Of a stretch of 64,000 nt of DNA, positions 42,438-52,516 are shown one piece after another. Within the stretch, counting starts at the first letter, position 1; every line of letters begins with the position of its first letter. The position numbers were made by a program, and so were the translations under genes. Under the pieces are notes generated by a model. That model was not told the DNA's origin, made no database searches, and was given only the letters and a program-made list of their open reading frames with translations. Source of the stretch: Megasphaera vaginalis (ex Bordigoni et al. 2020) (lineage in GTDB: Bacteria; Bacillota; Negativicutes; Veillonellales; Megasphaeraceae); contig NZ_OEQB01000004.1 of assembly GCF_900240295.1 (NCBI RefSeq), positions 215,448 through 279,447 of the forward strand, in the 5' to 3' direction.

Positions 42438-43712
42438 ATGGAAAAATCGTTGCGTTTTATTCAATGCGGTGATCTGCATCTGGGAAGCCCGTTCCGGCGT
42501 CTTCCCGAACTTAGCGACCGCTGGCGTCAGATCGTCGGCAACGCGCCGCTCAAGGCTTTTCAGAAAATTGTACAGATCGCTGTCGAAAAGGATGTGCACG
42601 CCCTTTTCGTGTGCGGCGATATTTATACCGGCGCCGAGCACAATCTGGCGGCTCAGCTCGATTACGTGCGCCAGCTTCACACGTTGGCGCAGCATAAGAT
42701 TGCCGTCTTTATGGTTGCGGGCAATCACGACCCCCTCAATTTGTGGAAAGCGGAAATTCCGTTTCCGCCCAATGTGCATGTTTTTTCCGCCGCTGCGCCG
42801 GAACGGGTGCCGCTGCTCGTAGACGGAGTGGAAGCGGCAGCCGTATACGGACAGAGTTACGGACAGCGGGAAGTCAGGGAAAATCTGGCGCGACGCTTCA
42901 AACGCGGCGCCGACGACAGGTATGCCATCGCGCTGCTCCATACGCAGGTTGACGGCGGTGATTCGCCGTATGCGCCGTCTTCGCTGGCTGATCTGACGGC
43001 GACGGGGATGGATTATTGGGCCTTGGGCCATGTGCATAAAGAAGCGGTGCTGCAACAGGATCCGTATGTAGTCTACGCCGGCAATCCGCAGGGGCTCGAC
43101 CGGACGGAAACGGGGCCGCGAGGGTGTTATTACGTCGAAGTCGGGCCGTACGGTTCGGCGAAGCTGCAATTTATCGATACCAGCGTCGTTCGTTGGCAGG
43201 AAGCGGAGATCGCCATCGACGAGTTGTATTCTACGGCTCAGCTGCGCGAGGCCGTTCGGCATTTGAAAGAAGACTTGCGGCGGTCTTTCGGCAAACCTGT
43301 GTTCCTGAATCTGACCTTTACCGGAGTGGGACAATTGTACTCCGTCCTCAATGACGGCGACGCCGTCCGTTATTGGCTGGACGCCTGGCAAGAGGAAGAA
43401 AAGGGGAAATATGCTTTCGTCATGATCGACAGGCTTCACAATCGGACGCGGCCGCCGCTGAACAGTTCCGAACGGAGCCGGCTGCCGGATATGCTCGGTG
43501 ATTATCTGCGCGCCGCCGATACGCTGTCACAATTGCCGGACGGAGAACGACTCGACAAGCTGCGGGAAATTTTAGCGCAGCGTCCGGAATTCGACAGGCT
43601 CGGCGAATATGGAAGAAATCTCGGCGATGCCCGTATTCTGGGGGCCTTTGAACGGGCGAAATGGTTGGGAATGGAACGGCTCATGGCAGGCAAGAAGGGG
43701 ACGGGGCAATGA
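42438..43712 (+). CDS. DNA repair exonuclease, SbcD/YhaO-like metallophosphoesterase
   Basis: 424 residues. Metal motifs of the SbcD/Mre11 group: CGDLHLGSP (D-x-H), VCGDIYT, AGNHDPL (GNHD) and ALGHVHKE (GHVH). The partner ATPase follows with an ATGA overlap, as in the Bacillus yhaO-yhaN pair. It should cut DNA ends with that ATPase. Starts at 42435 or 42438; the second gives 7 bases from AAGGAG. Confidence 0.88.
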   Translation: MEKSLRFIQCGDLHLGSPFRRLPELSDRWRQIVGNAPLKAFQKIVQIAVEKDVHALFVCGDIYTGAEHNLAAQLDYVRQLHTLAQHKIAVFMVAGNHDPLNLWKAEIPFPPNVHVFSAAAPERVPLLVDGVEAAAVYGQSYGQREVRENLARRFKRGADDRYAIALLHTQVDGGDSPYAPSSLADLTATGMDYWALGHVHKEAVLQQDPYVVYAGNPQGLDRTETGPRGCYYVEVGPYGSAKLQFIDTSVVRWQEAEIAIDELYSTAQLREAVRHLKEDLRRSFGKPVFLNLTFTGVGQLYSVLNDGDAVRYWLDAWQEEEKGKYAFVMIDRLHNRTRPPLNSSERSRLPDMLGDYLRAADTLSQLPDGERLDKLREILAQRPEFDRLGEYGRNLGDARILGAFERAKWLGMERLMAGKKGTGQ

Positions 43713-46687
43713 AAATAGTGCAGATGAACCTTGATGATTTCGGTATTTATCATCAAGTAGAATGGAATCCGCCGCAGCGCGGTCTGATCGTCCTCCACGG
43801 TCAGAATGAGAGCGGCAAGACGACATTGATGAAATACGTGCGGTCCATGCTTTTCGGCTATTTGCGCGGCAATTGGCGCGGTTATTTCGGACATATGGAT
43901 ATCTGCCGTGAAGACGGGTCGTCTTATCGAATTTACCGCAATGAAAAGGAATCTTATATTACAGACGGTGCGACTGTTTTTCACGAAGAGCCGTCCGTGT
44001 TGTGGTGGCACGGTCTCGACCGCAACGCCTATGACCAGATATTTGCCATCGGCCTTGAAGATCTGCAGGGATTCGGCATTCTCGCCAATGAAACGGTACG
44101 CAGTCATTTTTTCAGCATGGAAGGCGGTATTCGCATGAGCGTGATCCGTCGTGACCTGCTGCGTCGTATGAATGATCTTTTTGTCGCTTCACCGCAGGGA
44201 AAAAAGCCGATCAATCTCTTGCTGGCGGCGCAACAGGACATCGATAAAAAGATTGAGGCGTTGGCTTATGATGAAGAAGAATTTGCCAGGTTGCAGGCGG
44301 AAGAACGCAAGACGCACGTCGACGCCAGAACCGTTCGCGTTGCCGTAGAGGAAGCGCGGCAGCAGCTGGAGCGGATCGCGATGCCGTTGGCGGCGTGGGA
44401 AGTCTATCAGCGCGGCTGCGATGCCTGGGAGCACATGCAGTCCCTCGCCGATGTGGCGCAGTTCCCCGCCGACGGCGCACAGCGCTGGAGAGAGCTGGAA
44501 GATAAGGTGAACGAATTCGATCTGGAGATCACGGGGCTGAAACAGGGACTGCGCACGAAATCGGCGTTTCGGGAGGAATGGCACCGCTGGCTCAGCGGCA
44601 GTGAACAGATAGAAGAGCTGCACCGTCAGGCGGCGGCGTGGAGAGAAACGGCGCAGCGCGTGAACGACAGTGAGGATGCCGCCGTCGACCGCGCCTTTGC
44701 CAGCAATCGCCTGGCCGAAACGCTGCATCTCTGGTCCGGCTCGGCGACGATTCCGAAAGCGGTTGACTGGCAGCAGGCCGAGACGCTGGCACGGAAGCTG
44801 CATTCCGTCGCGCAGGAGCAGGAGAAGTGGCGGGCCGCCGAGCCGAAACCGATGGGATCGGCTCAGCCGGCAAGCAATGCGGCGGAACGGACGGCGGACG
44901 GCTGGCAGGAAACGGGACGCCATATGGAAAAGATCCGCCAGTTGCTGACCGTACGGCAGCAGACGGCGGAAAAGCTTGCGTGGTTGCAAGAGGGAATGGC
45001 CGGAACGTCGCATACGTACCTCGCCTTATCGGTTCTCTTCGTACTCGTTGCCGCCGTTTTCGGTCTTCTCATCGCGCTGGCCGCCATTGATATGCGGCTC
45101 GGCGGCTGCGGCGTTGCTGCCAGTTTGCTGTTGGCCGGTATTGCCGCCGTCTATCAGGGCAAGCGCCGAGGCCGCGTACCGCAGGAAGAACAGCGGCTGT
45201 CAGCGGCGCTCGCCGCCTGTGATCGGGAATTGAGCGGGCTGGCCGCGGCTGAAGGCATTGCCTTGCAGCCTACGGCAGCGGCCGCAGCGTGGGATGAAGC
45301 GCTGGACGATCTGCGGCGCCGGTACCTCGATTGGCATACACGGGAAAGCCGCGTTTCCTGGGAACGGGAGCAGCATGTCATGTATACGGCCTTGCAGCAG
45401 GAATGGCAAGAGCGCGGCCGGCATTGGCGCGAAGAAGCGGCCCGTCTGGATCGGGAATGGCGGGAATGGCAGCAGGGGAGCGGCTTCATTCACTTGAAAC
45501 CGGCCGATTTGACTGCTGCTGCGGCGAACTGGCGGCAGTGGCAGGCATTGGCCGATGAAGAACGCCATTGGCAGGAGACGAAGGGGGCGCTGAATCAGGA
45601 ACTCGTCTATTATCGCGATAACGGGGAACAACTTTTTCAACTTCTCGGCATCCGCAAGGAGTGTACGCCGGAAACGACGGAAGAACTATATCGCCAATGG
45701 CAGCAAATCCGCGTGCAGGCGGAAGTGGCCAAAGAGCAGGACCGGCAGCAGGAAGAGCGACAGGAACAAATCGACCGCTTGGAGAAGGAGAAAGAGATTC
45801 GGCGGCAGCAGATGGGGTACCTGATGGAACAAACCGGCGCCGCTACAGCAGGGGAGTTCCGCAGCAAGGTGCTGCGTTACAAGCAATTCCGTCAATACGC
45901 CGAAATTCACGAACAGTCGGAGGCCCATTTGCGGCTGATTGCCAAAAATCCGGCAGAACTGGCCGAATTGCGCCGCGAATTGAAGGTGCACGAACCGAAA
46001 TTCTGGAACGAAGAATGTGCTTTTTATGAACGGAAGGCGGCGGAAGGAGAACAGAAACTGGCGGCCATTGCCGAACGGCGCGGCGTCATTGTTGAACGTC
46101 TCAGCCGCATGGCCAGGAATGACAGCGCCGCGAGATTGCTGCAGGACAAGGAAAACGGCGCCGCCGAATTGGAACGGCTTGTCGACGATTGGCTGACCGA
46201 CGTATTTGCCGCCCATATACTTGAAGCGGCACAGGCTTACTACGAACGGGTCCGCCAGCCGCTGATCATCAGCCGGGCCGGCGAATACCTGGAACGGATG
46301 ACACAGGGACGCTATACGCTGCAGGCGAGCTTTGACGGACATCAGCTCTTTGCCGTCGACAATACGCAGCGCCGGGTCCCGGAAAAACAATGGAGCAGCG
46401 GTCTGGGAGATCAGATCTACCTGGCTATCCGCATCAGCTTGGCAGAAGCGTTTGCCAAACAGATCGAACCGCTGCCGCTGATTCTTGACGACGTTTTTGT
46501 CCGCTTTGATGAAGTGCGTCAAAAGGAGGCCCTCTCTTTTCTGGCCGATTTGGCGGCGGAAAAACAGCTGTTTCTCTTTACCTGCTCCGCCGAAACGCAA
46601 CGATTGGCACGGGATATTGCTGCCGAGCGGGCCGGCGCCGTGCATTTATTTGAAATAGAAAAGGGTACAATTAAGATAGGATCATGA
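43709..46687 (+). CDS. SbcC/YhaN-like AAA ATPase
   Basis: 992 residues. Walker A GQNESGKTTL (31-40) at the N-terminus, long charged coiled-coil arms, two membrane-like helices in the middle (about residues 430-480, AALSVLFVLVAAVF-like and LLLAGIAAVY), then the ABC signature WSSGLGDQIYLAIR and Walker B LPLILDDVFVRFD at the C-terminus. The mid-arm hydrophobic pair is the feature that separates YhaN from ordinary SbcC. It works with the preceding nuclease, possibly at the membrane. The ATG at 43709 overlaps the upstream stop; earlier starts lack a ribosome site. Confidence 0.85.
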   Translation: MKIVQMNLDDFGIYHQVEWNPPQRGLIVLHGQNESGKTTLMKYVRSMLFGYLRGNWRGYFGHMDICREDGSSYRIYRNEKESYITDGATVFHEEPSVLWWHGLDRNAYDQIFAIGLEDLQGFGILANETVRSHFFSMEGGIRMSVIRRDLLRRMNDLFVASPQGKKPINLLLAAQQDIDKKIEALAYDEEEFARLQAEERKTHVDARTVRVAVEEARQQLERIAMPLAAWEVYQRGCDAWEHMQSLADVAQFPADGAQRWRELEDKVNEFDLEITGLKQGLRTKSAFREEWHRWLSGSEQIEELHRQAAAWRETAQRVNDSEDAAVDRAFASNRLAETLHLWSGSATIPKAVDWQQAETLARKLHSVAQEQEKWRAAEPKPMGSAQPASNAAERTADGWQETGRHMEKIRQLLTVRQQTAEKLAWLQEGMAGTSHTYLALSVLFVLVAAVFGLLIALAAIDMRLGGCGVAASLLLAGIAAVYQGKRRGRVPQEEQRLSAALAACDRELSGLAAAEGIALQPTAAAAAWDEALDDLRRRYLDWHTRESRVSWEREQHVMYTALQQEWQERGRHWREEAARLDREWREWQQGSGFIHLKPADLTAAAANWRQWQALADEERHWQETKGALNQELVYYRDNGEQLFQLLGIRKECTPETTEELYRQWQQIRVQAEVAKEQDRQQEERQEQIDRLEKEKEIRRQQMGYLMEQTGAATAGEFRSKVLRYKQFRQYAEIHEQSEAHLRLIAKNPAELAELRRELKVHEPKFWNEECAFYERKAAEGEQKLAAIAERRGVIVERLSRMARNDSAARLLQDKENGAAELERLVDDWLTDVFAAHILEAAQAYYERVRQPLIISRAGEYLERMTQGRYTLQASFDGHQLFAVDNTQRRVPEKQWSSGLGDQIYLAIRISLAEAFAKQIEPLPLILDDVFVRFDEVRQKEALSFLADLAAEKQLFLFTCSAETQRLARDIAAERAGAVHLFEIEKGTIKIGS

Positions 46688-46703
46688 GAAAGAAGGAATA
46701 CTG

Positions 46704-47120
46704 ATGACGGCATTGCTATTTGCTTTCGCTTCCGCTGTTTTCGCGGCGCTGACTGCTATTTTGGCGAAAATCGGCATGGATGGCGTCGATTCCACGACGG
46801 CCACTGCCGTTCGCACCGTAGTGGTTCTTGTCATGTCGTGGGCCATGGTGTTTATTGCCGGACACGGCAGTTCGCTGCAATCCTTTACGAGTCGGAACTG
46901 GTGGTTTCTGCTTCTTTCCGGTTTGGCGACGGGGGCTTCGTGGCTCTGCTATTTCAAAGCGTTGCAGACAGGCAGCGTAGCGCAGATTGTGGCTATCGAC
47001 AAATGCAGCATCGTTTTTACGGTACTGCTGGCGGCGGTGCTCTTGGGAGAAGGTATTTCTCTGAAAACGGCGGCCGGCACGGCGCTTATCGTTCTCGGCA
47101 CGTTCGTCATGATCCTGTGA
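46704..47120 (+). CDS. Half-size EamA (DMT) transporter
   Basis: 138 residues, a single EamA domain with 4-5 helices, beginning LLFAFASAVFAALTAILAKIG and ending AAGTALIVLGTFVMIL. Full-length EamA carriers have two such domains, so this one must dimerise. The exported metabolite is unknown. It follows the YhaN gene by 16 bases and is closed by a bidirectional terminator. Confidence 0.82.
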   Translation: MTALLFAFASAVFAALTAILAKIGMDGVDSTTATAVRTVVVLVMSWAMVFIAGHGSSLQSFTSRNWWFLLLSGLATGASWLCYFKALQTGSVAQIVAIDKCSIVFTVLLAAVLLGEGISLKTAAGTALIVLGTFVMIL

Positions 47121-47136
47121 GACGGGGATAAAAAAA

Positions 47137-47166
47137 GACCGATGAATCGAAACGGATTCATCGGTC
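47137..47166. terminator. Bidirectional terminator between the EamA and pyridoxal kinase genes
   Basis: GACCGATGAATC / GATTCATCGGTC with loop GAAACG, flanked by A7 on the left and CT5 on the right. Confidence 0.88.
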
Positions 47167-47190
47167 CTTTTTCATTGGTCGGCAGGGAAA

Positions 47191-48030
47191 TTACGGACAG
47201 AGTTTTACCAGCTCTTTCAGGCAAGGCTCTACCTGAACGCCTTCTCTGTAATCCGATTTTGCTTTGTACGTGTAACTGATGGCATGGCTGAGGAAGGTCG
47301 TAGCCGTTTTTACAGCATCGTGGAGCGTTTTGCCGCGAAGCAGCGCGCCAGTGAGGACACTGGTGAAAATATCGCCGGTACCGCAGGTGCTGAAGGGGAT
47401 GCGATAAGTCTTTTCTTCATTGAAAGAAGCGGAGAGACTGTCGTAGCTGATGTTGCGAATCTCGTCGTTGGCGCCGGGAACGCTGGTGATGACGACCTGC
47501 TTCGGTCCGAGCTGCGTCAGCTGACGGCAGACGTCGGTCACTTCTTTTGTGGTCAAGACGTCGGCGGAATACGGACGGTCCAGAAGCAGACAGGCTTCGG
47601 TATAGTTCGGAGTGATAACCGTCGCCTTGCCGATCAGCTTGCGCATTTCGCCGACAAAGGCTGTGCTGAAGACGGGATACAACGCGCCGTCGTCAGCCAT
47701 TGCCGGGTCGACGACAATCAACGTGTCTGTTGTGCCGAAACGCGCCGCCGCTTCGGCGACAATGGCCGTCTGGCCGCCATCAGCCAAAAAGCCGCTGTAG
47801 ATGGCGTCGTACGTATAGCCGAGTTCCTGCCATTTATCCATGAACTCTTGCATATGCGGCGTGAAATCAGTAAAGGTGAAGGTGCCGTACGTCAGATTGT
47901 TGCTGAACAGCGCTGTCGGGAACGGGCAGACTTGAATACCCATGGATGAAATGACCGGCAGCGCGGCCGTCAGAGAGCAGCGGCCGAAAGAACACATATC
48001 ATGTATTGCAAGGACTCGTTTTGTTGTCAT
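47191..48030 (-). CDS. Pyridoxal/pyridoxamine kinase
   Basis: 279 residues of the ribokinase fold. VLAIHDMCSFGRCSL at the N-terminus, ITPNYTEACLL, and the anion hole/catalytic Asp in STCGTGDIFTSVLTGAL fit the PdxK/PdxY group. It phosphorylates B6 vitamers. The ATG at 48030 has GGAGGG 7 bases upstream. It is the first chromosomal gene beyond the cut end of the Tn916-like element and is co-oriented with tet(M), so read-through is likely. Confidence 0.88.
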   Translation of the reverse strand: MTTKRVLAIHDMCSFGRCSLTAALPVISSMGIQVCPFPTALFSNNLTYGTFTFTDFTPHMQEFMDKWQELGYTYDAIYSGFLADGGQTAIVAEAAARFGTTDTLIVVDPAMADDGALYPVFSTAFVGEMRKLIGKATVITPNYTEACLLLDRPYSADVLTTKEVTDVCRQLTQLGPKQVVITSVPGANDEIRNISYDSLSASFNEEKTYRIPFSTCGTGDIFTSVLTGALLRGKTLHDAVKTATTFLSHAISYTYKAKSDYREGVQVEPCLKELVKLCP

Positions 48031-48057
48031 GATGCAACCCTCCATTTTTTTATCTGT

Positions 48058-48086
48058 ACTATATTTTACAGAAATTTTCCTGTCTA
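48058..48086 (-). promoter_or_regulatory. Candidate promoter of the pyridoxal kinase gene, spanning the element junction
   Basis: Minus strand TAGACA (48081-48086), 17 bases, TATAGT (48058-48063). The -35 lies in the element-derived KTR gene fragment and the -10 on the chromosomal side of the junction near 48072. Confidence 0.55.
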
Positions 48087-48190
48087 CATTTAGGACAATA
48101 GAGAGGAAAGTTCTTCAATTCAGTATCTTCCCTTATTTTCAAACGTGTTTTATTTCCACAGATGGGACACAGTACCCACTCACAGTTTAT
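48059..48190 (-). pseudogene. Truncated cysteine-rich KTR-domain gene of the Tn916 tail
   Basis: 43 codons that read INCEWVLCPICGNKTRLKIR and on to CPKCRQEN, the conserved double CxxC body of the small KTR protein found downstream of tet genes. After QEN the sequence leaves the family (FCKI and stop), and the expected ATG is ATA, preceded by GGAGGAG. The gene is cut by the left junction of the element and is probably not translated. Confidence 0.8.
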
Positions 48191-48289
48191 AATAATTATC
48201 TCCTCCTTTACATTTAATTTAAATCTGTATTAAAGAATATTTCATCTCGTTTAACAAGAAGCCACATTTATATAACAATATAAAATGTG

Positions 48290-50209
48290 TTAAGTTATTT
48301 TATTGAACATATATCGTACTTTATCTATCCGACTATTTGGACGACGGGGCTGACAAACAGATTCACCAGTAGTAACATAGTACCCTTTTAACTCTGTTAA
48401 ACAAACGCTACGTCCATTTGTAAAGAAAGTTAAATCATTACGATATTCTTGAGTACACCGAGCAGGGATTTCTCCACTAAGAATGACCTCATTATTTTTC
48501 AGTTGAGTGTCTACGATGTTCGCACAATATTTAGGAGCATCGTTATATGCTCGTGAAAGATATTCTTGTGGTGCATAAATTTTAAAACTAAGATATGGTT
48601 CTAACAATTCTGTTCCAGCTTTTTTAAAAACTTGTTCCAATACAATAGGAGCAAGCATCCGAAAATCTGCTGGGGTACTAACAGGGCTATAGTATAAGCC
48701 ATACTTAAAACAGATTTTACAGTCCGTCACATTCCAACCATACAATCCTTGTTCACAGCCATAGCGTATCCCTTCCATAACTGCATTTTGAAACGATTGA
48801 TTTAAGTATCCAAGAGAAACCGAGCTCTCATACTGTACTCCGCTCCCTAATGGAAGCGGTTCTACAGAAAGACCAATGGAAGCCCAGAAAGGATTCGGTG
48901 GCACTTCGATGTGAATGGTATACTCTGCTTTTTTTAACGGCCTTTCCATATAAATGACTGTAGGCTCTTTTATTTTTATCTCCACATGATACTTTTCTTG
49001 CAATAGAGCACAAGTCACTTCCATTTGTACTTTCCCTAAGAAAGAAAGTATGATTTCATGTGTCGTAGAATCCACATAATATCGTAGAAGCGGGTCACTG
49101 TCGGAGATTTCTAAAAGTGCATCAAGTAACATTTCCCTTTGTTGAGGTTTGCTCGGTTCAACAGTTGTTTGCAGCAGAGGGAGCGGATTTTCAATTCTCT
49201 CTCTCTGTGGCAATAGCTTTGTATCTCCAAGAACACTATTTAACTTCAAAAACTTATTTTGCAAAATAACAATTTCCCCGGAATAAGCCTTATCAATTTT
49301 ACATAATTCACCATTTATTGAAGTATACATTTCTGTAATTTTTATTTTTTCCTTTTCCGATATTCTAACCGAATCCCGCAAATGCAGGACACCGCCATAA
49401 AGGCGTACATATGCAAGACGTTGTCTTTCTTCCGAATATTCAATTTTGAAGACATTTCCGCAAAGTTCAGACTTCTTTCTGTATGTTGATGAATAAAATT
49501 TATTTGTTATCACTTCTATAAGCTGCTCAATCCCTATATTGCTTTTTGCACTTCCGTGATAAACAGGGTACAAGGAGCAATTCTGAAATCTTCTGATTTC
49601 CTCTTGTTCGAGTTCTAATATCTCCAATGATTTCCCAAGTATATATTTCTCCAAAAGGTAATCATTTCCTTCTATTACCGTATCCCATTGTTCAGATTCC
49701 GTACAGCTCATCACACAAATATTAGGGTGCAGTTCTACTTTCTGTTTGATTATAATTTCCATAGAAAGTTTCTCTTTAATATCTTGATAAACCGTTGATA
49801 AATCAATCCCATTTTGGTCAATCTTATTGATAAAAAAGATTGTGGGAATACCCATTTTATTTAGTGCATGAAATAATATCCGAGTTTGTGCTTGTACTCC
49901 ATCTCTCGCAGAAATTAGTAGGATTGCCCCATCTAAAACTGATAACGAGCGATATACTTCTGCTAAAAAATCCATATGTCCTGGAGTATCTATGATGTTT
50001 ACCTTAATATCTTTCCACTGAAAAGAGGTTACTGCTGTCTGAATTGTAATTCCTCGCTGACGTTCTAAAAATGTAGTATCCGTTCTTGTTGTGCCTCTAT
50101 CCACGCTTCCTGACTCCGCAATCGCTCCACTAGTATATAGTAAGCTTTCTGTCAAAGTAGTTTTTCCTGCGTCAACATGAGCTAAAACACCTATATTAAT
50201 AATTTTCAT
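48290..50209 (-). CDS. tet(M): Ribosomal protection tetracycline-resistance protein Tet(M)
   Basis: 639 residues, EF-G-like GTPase that removes tetracycline from the ribosome. G1 AHVDAGKT (10-17), G2 region RGTTRTD, G3 DTPGHMDF, G4 NKIDQNG. Most of the protein matches Tet(M) as I remember it; the first 60 residues (YTSGAIAES..., QTAVTSFQW) read more like Tet(O), so this is a Tet(M) variant or mosaic. The ATG at 50209 has GGAGG 7 bases upstream; an in-frame ATG 5 codons earlier overlaps that site. Expression should be controlled by the leader peptide and attenuator upstream. Confidence 0.95.
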   Translation of the reverse strand: MKIINIGVLAHVDAGKTTLTESLLYTSGAIAESGSVDRGTTRTDTTFLERQRGITIQTAVTSFQWKDIKVNIIDTPGHMDFLAEVYRSLSVLDGAILLISARDGVQAQTRILFHALNKMGIPTIFFINKIDQNGIDLSTVYQDIKEKLSMEIIIKQKVELHPNICVMSCTESEQWDTVIEGNDYLLEKYILGKSLEILELEQEEIRRFQNCSLYPVYHGSAKSNIGIEQLIEVITNKFYSSTYRKKSELCGNVFKIEYSEERQRLAYVRLYGGVLHLRDSVRISEKEKIKITEMYTSINGELCKIDKAYSGEIVILQNKFLKLNSVLGDTKLLPQRERIENPLPLLQTTVEPSKPQQREMLLDALLEISDSDPLLRYYVDSTTHEIILSFLGKVQMEVTCALLQEKYHVEIKIKEPTVIYMERPLKKAEYTIHIEVPPNPFWASIGLSVEPLPLGSGVQYESSVSLGYLNQSFQNAVMEGIRYGCEQGLYGWNVTDCKICFKYGLYYSPVSTPADFRMLAPIVLEQVFKKAGTELLEPYLSFKIYAPQEYLSRAYNDAPKYCANIVDTQLKNNEVILSGEIPARCTQEYRNDLTFFTNGRSVCLTELKGYYVTTGESVCQPRRPNSRIDKVRYMFNKIT

Positions 50210-50224
50210 GTGATTTTCCTCCAT

Positions 50225-50302
50225 TCAAAAGCCAAAAAGGCATAAAAAATCCCAGTGACAGATACTCTTATCACTGGGAAATAAATGCACAATCATAAGC
50301 AT
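50225..50302 (-). CDS. tet(M) leader peptide (orf12-type)
   Basis: 25 codons beginning MLMIVHLF and containing PSDKSICHWDF, similar in its second half to the Tn916 leader peptide; it ends 15 bases before the tet(M) start. The attenuator hairpin lies inside it. In Tn916, ribosome behaviour on this peptide decides whether transcription passes into tet(M). The start half differs from the Tn916 version. Confidence 0.75.
   Translation of the reverse strand: MLMIVHLFPSDKSICHWDFLCLFGF
50251..50278 (-). terminator. tet(M) transcription attenuator
   Basis: CCCAGTGA / TCACTGGG (8 bases), followed on the minus strand by ATTTTTTAT. Located within the leader peptide frame, it is the classic Tn916 attenuation site. 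Confidence 0.8.
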
Positions 50303-50585
50303 ACAGATATTTTCTGTATACTTCATAATCACATGATAAAAGTATTCTTAAACTGGGCACAAAAAACTAACCCCTCCTAAAAAGGGACATCTAATTATTT
50401 GTTCCCACTATCAAATTGACAGTTTATTTAAGAATACCTTGCCGCATATTTATTAACTCCTTTTATATACTTACATTAACATTAGCACATAAGAGTACAT
50501 TTGTAAAGATATATCCGATTTTTTGTCAAAGGAGAACGTGGTTACAAAATAGCAGTTACAAATAGCTATAACCATGTACTAAAAG

Positions 50586-51518
50586 TTATTTTATAATCTT
50601 CCAGTTATTTCCTACCTTTTCTAGCACCAAATCAAATTGAGATACTTGCGTTGCTTTGGTCTGCTGGTCGAGATACTTTACTGCCAGTGATACCGTGACT
50701 TGATTATCCTTGCGATTATAAATAGGATTTACCAATTCTTGAAAGACATAATCTTTTCTGATCGGCTTCAAAATCCCATCATTCACGTAGTAAGAAAGTT
50801 CTTTTACGGTTGCGGTCGGGTAGAATTTAAAGAACGTTGTTAGAAACTCATTGATTTCATTGGTTGTGGTGGAATCAACCATGCCATCACTTTCTTTTAT
50901 CTTTGGTGTATAATCTGATTTTTCTGGAACGCTGGTAATCGTCGGATTTTTAATAAGAACCATATTTCCATCACTGTCAACATAGACTGTCAATTCATAA
51001 GCAGAATGGACGGTCTTTATATTTTCCCCCTCTGTAATCAACTGGTCTACACTATAAGTCACATCAAACTGGTTTTCGCCATCCGCTTTTACCGTCCATA
51101 TCTGAACCCCTCTTACAGAAGACGATACAGGAATATCTTTACGAACCGTATCGATATTGAGAGCTTGAAGTTCCTCTGTCAGATAGGCTTTGAGGTTTTC
51201 CATTCGATTATCAATAGATTTGTCGTTTAATTCCCATGAGTAGTAAACTTTCGCAAAGTTCTCTACAAAATTTTCTACATGATGAGTATCAACGTATTCC
51301 TTTTCTATGATAGTTGTTTCGTGAACGGTATGGGTATCAATAGCTGTAAAGTGCTTAAATATCGCAAAGCTAAAACTAAGCCCTAAAAGCACCCATAAGG
51401 CAATTACAACCTTTTTACGAGGATTGACTTTGTAGATACGAGGTTTCTTTTCCTTTGGTATCTGTTTTTCTTTATTCTGATTTTTTCTGAATTTCATCAT
51501 TGAATCTTCCTTTCTCAT
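50586..51518 (-). CDS. orf13: Conjugation protein TcpC-like (Tn916 orf13)
   Basis: 310 residues. A basic N-terminus (about 1-40), one membrane helix (KKVVIALWVLLGLSFSFAIF), then an extracytoplasmic domain of about 240 residues of the TcpC type, a bitopic VirB8-like component of Gram-positive conjugation machines. The ATG overlaps the orf14 stop (ATGA); an alternative ATG 6 codons in is preceded by AAAGGA. The same length as Tn916 orf13. Confidence 0.9.
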   Translation of the reverse strand: MRKEDSMMKFRKNQNKEKQIPKEKKPRIYKVNPRKKVVIALWVLLGLSFSFAIFKHFTAIDTHTVHETTIIEKEYVDTHHVENFVENFAKVYYSWELNDKSIDNRMENLKAYLTEELQALNIDTVRKDIPVSSSVRGVQIWTVKADGENQFDVTYSVDQLITEGENIKTVHSAYELTVYVDSDGNMVLIKNPTITSVPEKSDYTPKIKESDGMVDSTTTNEINEFLTTFFKFYPTATVKELSYYVNDGILKPIRKDYVFQELVNPIYNRKDNQVTVSLAVKYLDQQTKATQVSQFDLVLEKVGNNWKIIK

Positions 51519-52516
51519 TGTTTGATTCGTCCTGCTCTTACTAAATGCTGTTGCCAGTAGGAGCTTGTTAAGTAGGCATAGCCGATAGGGTCTCCTGCGT
51601 GAAACATTCGATTATCGCCAAGGTATATGCCAACATGAGTAATATAAGAACCAGCGTTATAGGTAGAATGAAAGAAAACTAAATCGCCGGCTTTTGCTTC
51701 GGATAGTGGGATATGTTGGGTCACATCATATTGTTGTTGTGCGGTTCGTGGTAATTTAATCCCAGCTTTGCCATACGTCCATTGTGTCAGTCCGCTACAA
51801 TCAAATGAAGTAGTCGGGGAAGCTCCGCCATAGACATACTTCCAACCCTCATATTTCAGTGCTTCGTTCATGATGGCTTGTACCGTATTATCATTAAATT
51901 GAGTTGTGACAAGATACTGCGTAACAAGCTGAACATAAAACATATTGCCATAGTTATATCGCCAGCCCCCATTGATGGGTATGGCTATTGGATTGGGATA
52001 GGACACTTTTTCGCCATCTGAATATTCCTTAGAGAAACTTTGAGCCAGTTCAAAGGTATATTTGTTTCCACGATTAGCCACATACCCTAAGAAGCCACCG
52101 CCATAATTGTAGGACTGGATAACCGATTCCAAATCCACACCGAGCCTATCTCTACTGGCTAATAATTCACTGAAATACTTCACACCTTGCTTGATGGATT
52201 CTTCTGTACTCAATGAATTGGGTGGTAGACCAAGGGATTCCGAGGACTGCATAACATCTTCGGCAGTACCGCCCGATTCCACCTGTATAATAGCAAGCAG
52301 TACATTGACGTATTCTTCAATGCCATATTCTCTAGCGTATTTTTCTACCATAGGCTTATGAGCCAGCACTTCTGCGGAAACATTCACACCGCCATAGTGA
52401 ATGTTTGAAAAACCGCCATCTTGTTCATCTGAAAATAAAATGGCAACAAACAGAAGTAGTGAGAAGACCATCAAGAATAGCCCAGAACCACCAATCACTA
52501 AAGCTTTCAGTTTCAT
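51515..52516 (-). CDS. orf14: Conjugation cell-wall hydrolase (Tn916 orf14)
   Basis: 333 residues. N-terminal membrane helix (residues about 5-30), a lysozyme-like transglycosylase domain (VLLAIIQVESGG motif, catalytic Glu), then a C-terminal NlpC/P60 peptidase with Cys in SFDCSGLTQW and His in THVGIYLGD. It opens the wall for the transfer channel. It overlaps orf13 and orf15 by 4 bases each. Confidence 0.92.
   Translation of the reverse strand: MKLKALVIGGSGLFLMVFSLLLFVAILFSDEQDGGFSNIHYGGVNVSAEVLAHKPMVEKYAREYGIEEYVNVLLAIIQVESGGTAEDVMQSSESLGLPPNSLSTEESIKQGVKYFSELLASRDRLGVDLESVIQSYNYGGGFLGYVANRGNKYTFELAQSFSKEYSDGEKVSYPNPIAIPINGGWRYNYGNMFYVQLVTQYLVTTQFNDNTVQAIMNEALKYEGWKYVYGGASPTTSFDCSGLTQWTYGKAGIKLPRTAQQQYDVTQHIPLSEAKAGDLVFFHSTYNAGSYITHVGIYLGDNRMFHAGDPIGYAYLTSSYWQQHLVRAGRIKQ

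Noticed and set aside
43502..46645. Several long minus-strand frames opposite the YhaN-like gene
   Set aside because: Low-complexity, Arg/His-rich translations typical of antisense reading of a GC-rich gene; the plus-strand gene has clear ATPase motifs.
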